Below, one piece after another: positions 17,411 to 26,367 of a stretch of 64,000 bases of DNA. The notes under the pieces were generated by a model. It was not told where the DNA came from and did no database searches. It was given only the letters and a program-made list of their open reading frames with translations. Within the stretch, counting starts at the first letter, position 1. The number at the start of each line of letters is the position of its first letter. Source of the stretch: Candidatus Latescibacterota bacterium (GTDB taxonomy: Bacteria; JAAXHH01); NCBI GenBank assembly GCA_022823465.1, contig JAJEHX010000040.1, positions 1-64,000 of the forward strand, read 5' to 3'. The position numbers and the translations under genes are program-made.

Positions 17411-17563
17411 CTAATCCGTTTCGGTTTTTTCGACCGTCTCCATTTCGGCTTTCTCCTTCGATCTCAGCCATTCGACCAGGACCAGCACGGGTATGGCGAT
17501 CGCCAGGCCGATTAAAGCGGCAAGCAATCCACCTGTTAAAAGCGAACCCAAGCGGCATTTCAT
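17411..17563 (-). CDS. Small single-span membrane protein (50 aa)
   Basis: A 50-residue frame starting MKCRLGSLLTGG, preceded by AAGGAG nine bases upstream, which makes this start far better than the upstream in-frame ATG. One long hydrophobic helix (LLAALIGLAIAIPVLVLVEW) is followed by a highly charged Lys/Glu tail. No family is recognised. It lies alone between the glycosyltransferase gene and the broken phosphate transporter gene. Confidence 0.55.
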   Translation of the reverse strand: MKCRLGSLLTGGLLAALIGLAIAIPVLVLVEWLRSKEKAEMETVEKTETD

Positions 17564-17784
17564 CTTTGAAATCTCCTTTATGCATCGTACGTTCGAAACA
17601 AGGCCACTGAGTATACAAGCCATGGGATTTCGGTCTTTACCTTTATGCTAATGTTACACTGCCGTTCCGGGCTTTTAATACGTCGAGCCTGCACCTCGGC
17701 CTAATCACGATAGCGGCCGGCCACACCCTTTGAGTTCGTGGATACCGTGCCGGATCGGATTGTTGATCAGGGGAATAGCACTTA

Positions 17785-18660
17785 ATGGATTTTGACGTTG
17801 TACTCGTGCTTGTTGTCGTACTGGGTCTGTACATGACCTTCTCCATTGGCGCGAACGACGTCGCGAACGCCATGGGGACCTCCGTGGGATCAGGCGCGCT
17901 GACGATCAAACAGGCCATCCTGATCGCGGCGGTACTCGAATTCCTGGGCGCCTTTCTCGTCGGTGGGTTTGTAACCAAGACCGTGCGGGGCGACATCCTG
18001 GACGCCCAGGTTTCCGCTTCCGCGCCGTTGTTCGTCATATACGGGATGCTCGCCGTTCTCGCCGCGGCCGGCACGTGGCTGGTAGTCGCATCACGCATGG
18101 GCTGGCTAGTTTCGACTACCCACACCATCGTGGGGGCCATCGCGGGTTTCGGACTGGTCGCCTTCGGCGCTGACGCGGTGCAGTGGGACTAGTTCAACCG
18201 AATCGTGGCCTCGTGGGTCATATCCCCGGTGGTTTCAGGTGTTCTGGGCTTCCTGATCTACTACTCGATTCACTTTACTATCCTGCGCCGTCAAGACCCC
18301 TCCGAAAAGACGCGATTCTGGGCGCCGGTATATATATTCGGCATAGTCGTGGTCATTTCCCTGTCCATCTTGTTCAAGGGACTTGAGCACATCGACCTGT
18401 TTCTTACGCTGGGCGAATCTCTTCTGCTTTCCTGCGGTCTGGGCGTCGTGGCCATAGTTCCGGGCCGTTTCCTGCTCGATCCTGGCATTACGCCGAGCGT
18501 ACCATCCGATTCAGTTTCCTTGGATTCCCGCGACCGGGAACAGCAGATGGTCGCAGTTGACAAGACCTTCGGCTTTCTCCAGATCATAAGCGCCTGCGCG
18601 GTGGCGTTCGCCCATGGTTCCAACGACGTGGCCAATCGGAAACTGTCCACGCTGAAATGA
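17785..18660 (+). pseudogene. Broken Pit-family inorganic phosphate transporter
   Basis: The frame opens with the Pit signature GANDVANAMGTSVGSGALT but stops at an amber codon (TAG, 18190-18192) after about 135 codons. The same frame resumes directly (FNRIVASWVISPVVSGVLGF), continues through more membrane helices and reaches the second family repeat, AFAHGSNDVAN. There it turns into RKLSTLK and a stop. Intact relatives run on for well over a hundred residues after this second repeat. So there are two independent lesions, a nonsense mutation and a C-terminal deletion, and I regard it as a pseudogene rather than a sequencing error. Confidence 0.85.
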
Positions 18661-18711
18661 GCCGCGAAGGCCCGTCCACGGAGAAACGATCATCGCGGGA
18701 AGAAAGAGAGA

Positions 18712-18752
18712 GCGGGGAAATGCCTGGAAGCAGGACCCGGGCATTTCCCCGC
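18712..18752. terminator. Bidirectional hairpin between the Pit pseudogene and hsp20
   Basis: A perfect 13-base inverted repeat (GCGGGGAAATGCC at 18712-18724, complement at 18740-18752) with a 15-base loop, followed on the plus strand by GAGTTTTGATTT. On the minus strand it follows the hsp20 stop. Confidence 0.75.
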
Positions 18753-18801
18753 GAGTTTTGATTTCGAGCCTTTCGGGGTTACTTGTGGACCTCCAAGGCT
18801 C

Positions 18802-19248
18802 TTACGCGTGGACCTTCACCGAGATCTGCTTCGGCTTCGCCGCTTCCGCCTTGCCGATGGTGAGGGTGAGCACACCATCCTTGTACATGGCGTCGATCCT
18901 GGCGGTGTCCGCGTCCTGAGGCAGATCGAAGGACCGGGTAAACCTGCCGTGCAGCCTTTCGATCCTGTGCATGTTGTCCTTCTCGGCACGGTTTTCCATT
19001 TTGCGTTCACCCGAAATGGCCAGACGGCCGTTTGAGAAGGAAATGTCGAAATCCTCCTTGTTCATGCCGGGCAGGTCCGCCGAGATGACATAGCCGTGTT
19101 CAGTCTCTGAAATGTCGACGGACGGGGTCCAGATCGCGGAGTTGGTGCCTTCTCCATCCTCCGACTGGTTCCAAAGGCTGTCGAACATGCGGTCCATGTT
19201 GCGCCTGAGACTGTACAGCTCGTTGGGTTTCCATCTGATGAGATTCAT
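18802..19248 (-). CDS. Small heat shock protein, Hsp20/alpha-crystallin family
   Basis: A 148-residue ATP-independent chaperone. The N-terminal arm (WKPNELYSLRRNMDRMFDSLW) leads into the alpha-crystallin domain from about residue 42 (PSVDISETEHGYVISADLPG) to the conserved GVLTLTIGKAE. The C-terminal tail ISVKV provides the I-x-V-type motif used in oligomer assembly. It holds unfolding proteins in the cytoplasm. A good AAGGAGG site precedes the ATG. The upstream region carries a sigma-54-type promoter, so expression is probably under an enhancer-binding activator rather than only a heat shock sigma factor. Confidence 0.95.
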   Translation of the reverse strand: MNLIRWKPNELYSLRRNMDRMFDSLWNQSEDGEGTNSAIWTPSVDISETEHGYVISADLPGMNKEDFDISFSNGRLAISGERKMENRAEKDNMHRIERLHGRFTRSFDLPQDADTARIDAMYKDGVLTLTIGKAEAAKPKQISVKVHA

Positions 19249-19337
19249 TTGAATCCTCCTTCTTTTGGTACAAGTGAGCCACTTCTGACGAATCTACTTC
19301 CTCTAAGTGAATTCACCGTCGGCTGCTTATATCTTAT

Positions 19338-19354
19338 TGCAACTACCGTGCCAG
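19338..19354 (-). promoter_or_regulatory. Sigma-54 (-24/-12) promoter of hsp20
   Basis: On the minus strand the sequence CTGGCACGGTAGTTGCA matches the RpoN consensus TGGCAC-N5-TTGCA exactly, with 10 bases between the invariant GG and GC dinucleotides. It lies about 90 bases upstream of the hsp20 ATG in the divergent hsp20/mscS spacer (19249-19604). Confidence 0.75.
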
Positions 19355-19604
19355 TTTGAAAAAACGGTCTGAATAAAGTCTTGAGGACAAGAATGATGTC
19401 GGTTGTATGTATATATGACGCAGGAAATATTTCAAATTGTCATATCACTGCTATTTTGGCAGTCTATGTCTCACTCAGGACCGGATCTTGGAGGTAACAG
19501 GTAATAGAGATGCAGCGTAAAGCAGTTCGATCCGGACCGGCGCGGCTGCCGGAAACCGGAAGTCAGCATAATCGCCAGTACTTTCACGTGGAAAGGAAGA
19601 CGCT

Positions 19605-20606
19605 GTGAACGATTCGCTGGAAGTAACGCAGGATTCCCTCCGGGCGGCCGCTTCTGCGGTTGTATCGAACGGATACCCGGAGCGGATCCAGGAGATTCTG
19701 GTCGGTGCCTTAGGAGAATCCATGACTGGAATTCTCTATGGCGTGATTTCTATTCTGGCACTGATCGTACTCTACAAAATCTCGAAGAACCTGGTCATAC
19801 GGGCCATGAAGGAAAAGCACCGCAGCGACGCCCAAGTCCGGCAATTCACTACCATGTGGAAGTACGCCTTTCTCCTGACGGGCATCGTCTTCGTTATCGT
19901 GAGCATGTCCGGTTCGCTGGCGGCCATGGGTCTGACCGTGGCGTTCCTGGGCATGGTACTGGGCTGGTCGCTTCAGCGTCCGGTGACCGGCGTGGCGGCG
20001 TGGCTCATGGTCATGATCAAGCGGCCCTTCATGATCGGCGACCGCATCATCATCATGGGCGTCCGGGGCGACGTGCTGGACATCTCGCCTACCCATATTC
20101 TTCTGGGCGAGGTGGGCGGCACCGTGGGCGGCGAGGAATCCTCCAACCGGGGCATACTGATCCCGAACGCGGTGCTGTTCGACCAGATGGTGATCAACTA
20201 CGCGGTTTCAAAAGAAACGAAATACATCCTGGACGAGGTCCCGGTGCGGGTTTCCTATGATTCCGACTATCAGCTCGCGGAATCGACGCTCATCGCCTGC
20301 GCGCGGGAGGTGACAAAGGAAATCGTAGAAGAACTGGGAAAGGAACCGGAGGTCAGGGCCGAGTTTTTCGATTCCGGGGTCTTTATGCGTCTGCGGTACC
20401 AGTCCATCGCCGTGGAACGGCAGAAGATCTCAACCGCTATCGTGGCGAAAATCGTGGACGCTTTCTCCAACAGCGACAAGCTGGGTTTCGCTTATCCGCA
20501 TTCCGCCGTGGAGTACAGGATTTCGCAAGACGCTTCCCTTCCGCCGGCGTTCAAGGAAGTGGATCTGAGTAACGCCGGTGCCGGAGAGAAACGCGATACG
20601 AAGTGA
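19605..20606 (+). CDS. MscS-family mechanosensitive channel
   Basis: A 333-residue channel with an N-terminal periplasmic or linker region, two or three membrane helices between about residues 40 and 140, and the pore-lining and beta-domain signature of MscS (LGWSLQRPVTGVAAWLMVMI, then RPFMIGDRIIIMGVRGDVLD). A cytoplasmic vestibule domain follows to the C-terminus. The start is a GTG with AAGGAAG upstream. The beta-domain segment after DISPTHILL is longer than in E. coli MscS, carrying a GEVGGTVGGEESSNRG insert. It should release solutes on hypo-osmotic shock. Confidence 0.88.
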   Translation: MNDSLEVTQDSLRAAASAVVSNGYPERIQEILVGALGESMTGILYGVISILALIVLYKISKNLVIRAMKEKHRSDAQVRQFTTMWKYAFLLTGIVFVIVSMSGSLAAMGLTVAFLGMVLGWSLQRPVTGVAAWLMVMIKRPFMIGDRIIIMGVRGDVLDISPTHILLGEVGGTVGGEESSNRGILIPNAVLFDQMVINYAVSKETKYILDEVPVRVSYDSDYQLAESTLIACAREVTKEIVEELGKEPEVRAEFFDSGVFMRLRYQSIAVERQKISTAIVAKIVDAFSNSDKLGFAYPHSAVEYRISQDASLPPAFKEVDLSNAGAGEKRDTK

Positions 20607-20721
20607 GCCCGGTGACCTGGCCGCTGTGACATATAGTCTGTGTACCCTTGAACCGTACGCCGGTTTCGTTCGATGACACTGAGCGAATCGTCGTATCAGA
20701 CAATGGTGGATGACATCATCG

Positions 20722-22044
20722 CTAGATCGAGACGGTCAGCAATCCCATCATAAGCGTGGCGAGTCCGAGAAAGCTCATAAACCCGACGACGTCGGTTACG
20801 GTGGTCAGTATGATGGACGAAGACTGCGCGGGGTCCTGGCCAATCGCGTTCAGCAGAATAGGGACCAACGCGCCGGATATCCCGGCGATTACCATGGATG
20901 CGATCATGGATACGCCGATCACCAGCCCGAATCCGGGTATCCCGGTCCACAGTCCCACGGCCAAACCGGTCGTCGCCGCGACAACCATTCCATTGATAAA
21001 ACCGATAGCCGCCTCTTTCCGCGTGACCCTCCACCAGTTGCCGGTCCGGATCTCCCGCAAGGAAAGCCCGCGCATTACTACCGCGAGCGCCTGACAACCC
21101 GTATTGCCGGACTGGCCGGCCACGATCGGCAGGAACACGGCCAATGCGGTGATCTGGGCGATGGTATCCTCGAACAGGCTGACGACAAAGGAAGCGAGGA
21201 AGGCCGTTACGAGGTTTACCTCCAGCCACGGCAGGCGCTTCCTGACCGAGAACGAAACCGATGACCAGGCCCGTTCTTCGCGACCGGCGCCGAACATGGT
21301 CTGCAGATCTTCGGTGATTTCCGCCTGGGCCGCCATGAACAGCGTATCGTGGCGAATCACGCCCATAAGGAATCCATCCGAGTTTACAACGGGAATTGTG
21401 GTGATTCTGTGTTTCTCTATCAACGCAACTACTTCGTCCCGCTCCGCCATGTCGGGTATGTGTATAGACTCGCCATCCACAAGCTCGGCAAGCCGGGTCC
21501 CCAGGTCGGCGCTGACCAGCCTGTGCAGGGGTATCATGCCGGTCAACTGGTTTTCCCGGTCGACGATACAAAGATCGAGTATGTTGCGTCCCTTAACCGC
21601 GCGAAGCTGCGCCAACGCATCCTCCACGGTACCGTCCTCCCGGAACATCGTCACCCGCGTATCCATGAGGCTTCCGGCGGACTCGGCGGGGTAGGACATC
21701 AGCGCCTGGTATTCCCTCGCCAGGTGCCTGGGCAGGTGGGAAAACGCTTTGTTCTGCTCTTTTCGATCCATTCTGACAAAAACACCGACCCCGATGGCCG
21801 GTTCGATTCGGGTGAATACGTTTCGGATCATTTCAGGCTGCATACCAGGGACGCACGTCGCAACGGCGTCCGGGTCCATTCTTTTGACGAAATCCGCAAG
21901 TTCGGACGGTGGAACCAACGCAAGCACCGGAACGATTTCCTCCGGCGCCATCTGTTCCACGCGCACCGCCGCTTCCGCCGGGAATTGCCGCACGTATTCG
22001 TGAATCAGCGTATCAGCGCAGGAGACCTCTGTGAATTCACTCAT
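20722..22044 (-). CDS. mgtE: Magnesium transporter MgtE
   Basis: A 440-residue MgtE. The N-terminal superhelical domain (about 1-120) is followed by a CBS pair (about 125-255; SAGSLMDTRVTMFREDGTV, then RITTIPVVNSDGFLMGVI), a plug helix and five membrane helices from about 280. AGQSGNTGCQALAVVMRGL and ISGALVPILLNAIGQDP are the conserved pore segments. The channel imports Mg2+ and is gated by intracellular Mg2+ bound to the soluble domains. The ATG at 22044 overlaps the upstream gene by 8 bases. It is the last gene of a four-gene leftward operon. Confidence 0.93.
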   Translation of the reverse strand: MSEFTEVSCADTLIHEYVRQFPAEAAVRVEQMAPEEIVPVLALVPPSELADFVKRMDPDAVATCVPGMQPEMIRNVFTRIEPAIGVGVFVRMDRKEQNKAFSHLPRHLAREYQALMSYPAESAGSLMDTRVTMFREDGTVEDALAQLRAVKGRNILDLCIVDRENQLTGMIPLHRLVSADLGTRLAELVDGESIHIPDMAERDEVVALIEKHRITTIPVVNSDGFLMGVIRHDTLFMAAQAEITEDLQTMFGAGREERAWSSVSFSVRKRLPWLEVNLVTAFLASFVVSLFEDTIAQITALAVFLPIVAGQSGNTGCQALAVVMRGLSLREIRTGNWWRVTRKEAAIGFINGMVVAATTGLAVGLWTGIPGFGLVIGVSMIASMVIAGISGALVPILLNAIGQDPAQSSSIILTTVTDVVGFMSFLGLATLMMGLLTVSI

Positions 22045-22885
22045 TTTCGGGTTCCTCTTCTTTTCCGCCCCATGCCTTTCCCGCATCTCCGTCGGCATCC
22101 AGATGCAGTCCTCTCATGAATGACGCAAACCCCAGGCGGTACAGGTCGCCCAGGGCTTCTTTCGAAACGTGGTCCAGTCCCGGCGCGCGACCGATCAGGG
22201 AGGGCATGTCTCCCAATCCGATCGAGCCCAGGAACACGTCTTCGCCGTCTACCACCGGCATCTCGTGGCTGAACCGCCAACCAGGCGCATCGCCCGCGTT
22301 TTGCAGGGTCACGTACGGGGATAGCGTGTACCGGACGGTTTCCATGACACTCCGGACGGACGAGTCCGCGGGCGCGCCGAGTATCTGTCTCGTCCGGGTG
22401 AGGCCCACCAGGACGCCAGCGCGGTCGACGACAAACAGGACGTCCTTGACGCGGTCGGGGTAACGGCGCGCGGCACTGAGCACTTCACCCAGTTGCATGT
22501 CATCGGTCGCGGTCAACGCGCGCGGATCCATGGAGGCGCCGACGGAATGATCGGGAAACCGGTCCACCAGGCGGAATCCGGTGACGATCTCGTCCGGCAG
22601 GCCGTCCAGTACGGCCTCCTTCGACTCCATTCTGCGCAGAAGGATCGCCAGGCCGCGGAACGGCAACGCCGCCAGGACCCGTGTGGCCAGACCGGTTTCC
22701 AGCCGATCCATCAGGTCAGCCGCCGCGTTATCGTCCATTCGTTCGACCACGGAAGCAATGGTCTCGGGTTTCAGGTCCTCGAACAGCCGGAGCACGACGC
22801 TTCCCAGCTGACGCTCCAGGACCCTGGCCGCCTCCGTCGGGTGTGCCTCCAGAAAGGATTGGACGAGATCGTTCCTGCTATTCAT
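22037..22885 (-). CDS. Soluble MgtE-N/CBS-domain protein without membrane part
   Basis: A 282-residue protein that looks like the cytosolic half of an MgtE transporter. It has an MgtE-N-like helical repeat (VLERQLGSVVLRLFEDL, ERMDDNAAADLMDRLETG) followed by a degenerate CBS pair (DPRALTATDDMQLGEVL and VRYTLSPYVTLQNAGD) and no hydrophobic segment. It overlaps both neighbours by 8 bases, between an MscS-like gene and full-length mgtE, so all three should be made together. A regulatory or heteromeric partner for MgtE or for the channel is the simplest idea; it has no recognised name. Confidence 0.7.
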   Translation of the reverse strand: MNSRNDLVQSFLEAHPTEAARVLERQLGSVVLRLFEDLKPETIASVVERMDDNAAADLMDRLETGLATRVLAALPFRGLAILLRRMESKEAVLDGLPDEIVTGFRLVDRFPDHSVGASMDPRALTATDDMQLGEVLSAARRYPDRVKDVLFVVDRAGVLVGLTRTRQILGAPADSSVRSVMETVRYTLSPYVTLQNAGDAPGWRFSHEMPVVDGEDVFLGSIGLGDMPSLIGRAPGLDHVSKEALGDLYRLGFASFMRGLHLDADGDAGKAWGGKEEEPENE

Positions 22886-23714
22886 CCGGGTTTTGCTTCT
22901 GGCCGCTTACCGTGATTTGCTCGTTGAAGATACCCGCGGGGACGACCACGCGGCCCTCATCGGATTCCAGAACGACCGCCGTGGCGGTCATCTGGATGAT
23001 GCGTCCCCTGTGGCCTGCGATCTCCACGTATTCGCCTTCGGAGAAGGACTTTCGAAGATAATGACTCGCCAGGATGTTACTCACGGAGGCGCGAGCGCCG
23101 AGACCGAAGGCCAGCGCGGCGCTGAGCAGCACGCCGCCTGCGATAACCATGAGGAGTCCCGAGATAATCGAGACGTCGACGCCAAGTTGACCGGCGGCCA
23201 GGAGAAAAGCGACCGCGACGATCAGGAAACGGACGAACCGCAGCAGGTTCTCACCCGGATCCAGGCCAATCGAACCGGCCGCCATCTCGATTACTTCGCG
23301 CGCGACGATGCTGGCGATGAACCCTATGATTACGATGGCGACCGCACCCATCAGCCTCGGCAGGTAACCGGCGAGGGCCTCCAGCCAGACGGACGCCGCG
23401 ACCAGCCCCAGTGTGTCGGCGACTACGGCGAAGACGACGACCATCACCGTCCAGTAGGCAATTTCACCGAGCAAGGTGGATACGTGGTGCCCCTGGATGA
23501 ACTGTTTCACGTGGGTCTTCACGGCACCGTACGGCACGATCCGATCCACGTTGTCCAGTAGTCGGGAAACGAGCTTTCTGATCAACCGGGCGAGTAGCAT
23601 CCCGAGAACGAGGTAGAGCATCGCTTCAAGGATGGCCGGCGCTACCTGCAGGGCGGCGTCTCTTGTCCAGATCGCGATCTGGATTCCGCTGTCTTTCAGT
23701 TGCTGATAGGTCAT
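22878..23714 (-). CDS. Small-conductance mechanosensitive ion channel (MscS-like)
   Basis: A 278-residue membrane protein with repeated conserved-TM-helix segments (LVLGMLLARLIRKLVSRLLD, and GVLLSAALAFGLGARASVSN) and a short MscS beta domain (LRKSFSEGEYVEIAGHRGRI followed by VVLESDEGRVVVPAGIF). This is the bacterial group that joins several short TM repeats to a minimal MscS domain and is often called YnaI/CmpX-like. It sits 53 bases after the SLC12-like gene and overlaps the MgtE-N-like gene, in one operon. Confidence 0.82.
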   Translation of the reverse strand: MTYQQLKDSGIQIAIWTRDAALQVAPAILEAMLYLVLGMLLARLIRKLVSRLLDNVDRIVPYGAVKTHVKQFIQGHHVSTLLGEIAYWTVMVVVFAVVADTLGLVAASVWLEALAGYLPRLMGAVAIVIIGFIASIVAREVIEMAAGSIGLDPGENLLRFVRFLIVAVAFLLAAGQLGVDVSIISGLLMVIAGGVLLSAALAFGLGARASVSNILASHYLRKSFSEGEYVEIAGHRGRIIQMTATAVVLESDEGRVVVPAGIFNEQITVSGQKQNPDE

Positions 23715-23767
23715 AACACTACCCGATCATGGGTTTGAGAAGGCAGGATGCCGATCGGCCTGATGAA

Positions 23768-26029
23768 TCAATCGATCTGGATCTCCTCGACGGCGGAGAC
23801 GAACAGCACGTCGTTGACTCCTCTGTAGCGATTGATTTCTATTGCGATTTCGCCCTCATCGGATTTGAATCGGGCCGCCGCCAGACCGACGATCACCAGG
23901 CTGGCGTCGGCCGAGCGGCTGGTGATCTCGTGCTCGAGCGCTTCTTCCGTGTCACAAGATACAGACGTGACGTTCTGCGGCGAGATCGGCATCCGGCCCT
24001 GCTGCAGCCGGTCCGACAGCCTGTGCGCTTCACGCTCCGAATCGCCGCTGCCAAGACACACGAACAGATTGATCTGTGCCCGCTTCCACTCCGGGTGACC
24101 CACGATGATGTACGCCAGCAGCAGCATCATCGGCGCATTGGCCAGGTTGTCCTCCGTCACCCAGACGTGAATTGTAGAGCGATAGCCGAAACGGTACTTC
24201 GTAGACCGCAGGATCAGCATGTTGAACCGGGATTCAGCCGCCATGGCCAGGCACTGGGAAACTTCCTCGAGTTCTTTAGTACGGTTTCGGTCGAATTCCA
24301 GGAGGATGCAGTTGTTCGGCAGTCCGGATATCCCCGGCAACTGCATCGCCATCGACAGGGCGCCCTGGATCGAAGGGCAGACCAGGGTATCGACGAATAC
24401 CCCCGCGCCGGTGACCTGAGACCGTTCGATCATCTTCTGAACCTGTCGATGGGCCTCGAGCTTACTGGCATCCGAGTAATCTCCTTCAGAGAACCGGATG
24501 AAATGGCCAAAACCATGCCGGTGGGAAATCCAGCGGAGCAGGTCGAAATGGCCCAGTCGGCGCCCGGTGTACCGGGTTATGGCGACGATCGACGGACGCC
24601 ACCCGGTGTCCGCGCCGGTCGCATGGTTTTTCTGCAGCGTGATCTGCAGGCGCCGCGTCAACTGGAACATCGCACCCTGGAATATGGCCGTCAGATCCCG
24701 CTCGCCTTTCTGGGAGTGTCGGAGCCCCAGATAGATCGCCGCCATGAGTCCGAACGCTACGAAGGCGTATACGGCATTCATCTGGATCATCAACAGCCCG
24801 CACATGACCGCGCCGACAAGCGCCACGTACCAACGGGACCGAAACGTAGGTCTGTAGGACGGATTTCCGGCGAAGTACTCGAGGAAGGACACCGCGCAGA
24901 GCGCGCCGTACGTCACCAGGAAGAACATGCTGAGGATCGGCGCGATGAAATCCACGCCGCCGGCCAGCACGAACACGATGGCGATGGCGGCCGACACACC
25001 GGTGGCGAACAACGGTTCATGGGCTGTTCCGTAGCCTCGTTCGAGCAGGCGGTTGAGCGGACGGGATGGCAGCAAGTCGTCCCGCGCGAGCGCCTGAAGC
25101 GTGCGGGGCGCGACGAGAATGGAGCCGAAGGCGGAGGACAACGCGGCCGCGGCCAGGCCGACATAGATCGCCGGACCCCAGAGCGCGATCTGCGTCATGA
25201 CGAACTGGTCCGCCGCCAGCACCTCCGGCGTTGCGCTTTGCGCCAGCTTGAAGGCGACCAGCACGTAGATGAGCATGCCTGTCAGCGTGGCGGCGATGAT
25301 GCCGAGGGGGATGCTCCGCTGGGGGTTCCGCAAGTCGCCGGACAGCCCGAGGCCGCCGATCATCCCGGTAAACGCCGGAAAGCAGATCGCGAACACCGTG
25401 CTGAAACTGTCGCCGGTCGCGATCCTGGCCGTGAGGTTCAGCCCGTCGGGCCGGATCGATTCCGGGGCCTGGCCCAGCAGGAACATGACAATCGATATGC
25501 CCAGGATCACGCTTACGATCCACAGGGACTTTACCGCGAAGGAGGCGCCTCGTTTAAGCACGAGTCCGACCAGCAGCAACGTGGCGGGCAGGCTGACGAA
25601 ACGTGGATTGACCGAAAGGTCGTAGGCCGCCGCCACCCACTCATATACCGGTTCGAACGCTTCCGCGAAGGCAACCAGGTAGAATGCGATCGAGATGGCC
25701 TGCGAAAGGTACAGCGAGATACCGATGGCTCCCCCGATCCTCGCTCCGAAGGAACGGCTGACGATGAAATACGCGCCTCCGCCCGCGACGCGGCGGTTCG
25801 TCGCGATCTCCGACACCGCAAGCACCGTGGGTACGGTTACGAGGTGTCCGAGCATGATGATCAGGAGCGTTCCCCAGAGTCCGACGTGGCCTACGGCATA
25901 CCCGAACCGCAGGAACAGGATCGCGCCGAGGATCGTGCTGATGGAGGCGAGGAAGACCGGAGCGGTTCCGAAGCCGTGCCCCGAACCGGCAGTTATGTTC
26001 GGTGACGTAGAAGAAGATCGGTCTGCCAT
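23768..26029 (-). CDS. APC-superfamily transporter, SLC12 (cation-chloride cotransporter)-like
   Basis: A 753-residue protein with twelve membrane helices in the first 420 residues (GTAPVFLASISTILGAILFL, ATNRRVAGGGAYFIVSRSFG) and a soluble C-terminal half of about 330 residues that lacks any hydrophobic span. This plan is shared with SLC12-type transporters and their bacterial relatives annotated as amino acid permeases. The cargo (K+/Cl- versus amino acid) cannot be read from sequence, but operon partners are two mechanosensitive or Mg2+ proteins and an MgtE-like regulator, which favours ion transport. It is the first gene of that leftward operon. Confidence 0.82.
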   Translation of the reverse strand: MADRSSSTSPNITAGSGHGFGTAPVFLASISTILGAILFLRFGYAVGHVGLWGTLLIIMLGHLVTVPTVLAVSEIATNRRVAGGGAYFIVSRSFGARIGGAIGISLYLSQAISIAFYLVAFAEAFEPVYEWVAAAYDLSVNPRFVSLPATLLLVGLVLKRGASFAVKSLWIVSVILGISIVMFLLGQAPESIRPDGLNLTARIATGDSFSTVFAICFPAFTGMIGGLGLSGDLRNPQRSIPLGIIAATLTGMLIYVLVAFKLAQSATPEVLAADQFVMTQIALWGPAIYVGLAAAALSSAFGSILVAPRTLQALARDDLLPSRPLNRLLERGYGTAHEPLFATGVSAAIAIVFVLAGGVDFIAPILSMFFLVTYGALCAVSFLEYFAGNPSYRPTFRSRWYVALVGAVMCGLLMIQMNAVYAFVAFGLMAAIYLGLRHSQKGERDLTAIFQGAMFQLTRRLQITLQKNHATGADTGWRPSIVAITRYTGRRLGHFDLLRWISHRHGFGHFIRFSEGDYSDASKLEAHRQVQKMIERSQVTGAGVFVDTLVCPSIQGALSMAMQLPGISGLPNNCILLEFDRNRTKELEEVSQCLAMAAESRFNMLILRSTKYRFGYRSTIHVWVTEDNLANAPMMLLLAYIIVGHPEWKRAQINLFVCLGSGDSEREAHRLSDRLQQGRMPISPQNVTSVSCDTEEALEHEITSRSADASLVIVGLAAARFKSDEGEIAIEINRYRGVNDVLFVSAVEEIQID

Positions 26030-26367
26030 GTGGGTCAGCCCTGTCGACGTGTCCCGGTGCGGTCGTTTCCGGTTCTATTGAAACTATATATACATCGCTA
26101 TATACATCACTATTTGAACAATTATATAGAAAAAACGCAACAGGAAGATACGACAAGGTTACGGCGGGGCGTCGTCCGGCCCATCGCCGTCGGCTCCATT
26201 CGGAAAAAAATGTTGTGCATCATTTTGTAACTTGCGTAAATAAGCAAATATATCCCAAATCATTCCGGCTCGCATTCCGCATACAATCGTCTGGCCGGCC
26301 GCGGCGACCCGATACGTTCTGACCGAAGTCGAAGAAGGCGTTAGAGCATAGGAAAAGACAGTTTCCC
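26030..26367. other. Divergent promoter region between the transporter operon and the RimK operon
   Basis: This 338-base spacer is strongly AT-rich from 26080 to 26260. It contains a near-duplicate TATATACATCRCT (about 26086-26112) and a possible rightward promoter (TTGTAA at 26225-26230, 18-base spacer, TATATC at 26249-26254). Both operons probably start here. I see no gene or structured RNA. Confidence 0.45.

Noticed and set aside
18190-18192. The TAG in the Pit gene as a read-through or recoded amber codon
   Set aside because: The same gene also lacks its C-terminal part, and no other amber codons within genes were seen here, so simple gene decay is the better explanation.
26086-26112. 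TATATACATC near-duplicate as a regulator operator
   Set aside because: It is a low-complexity AT stretch with only two imperfect copies, so no specific site can be claimed.
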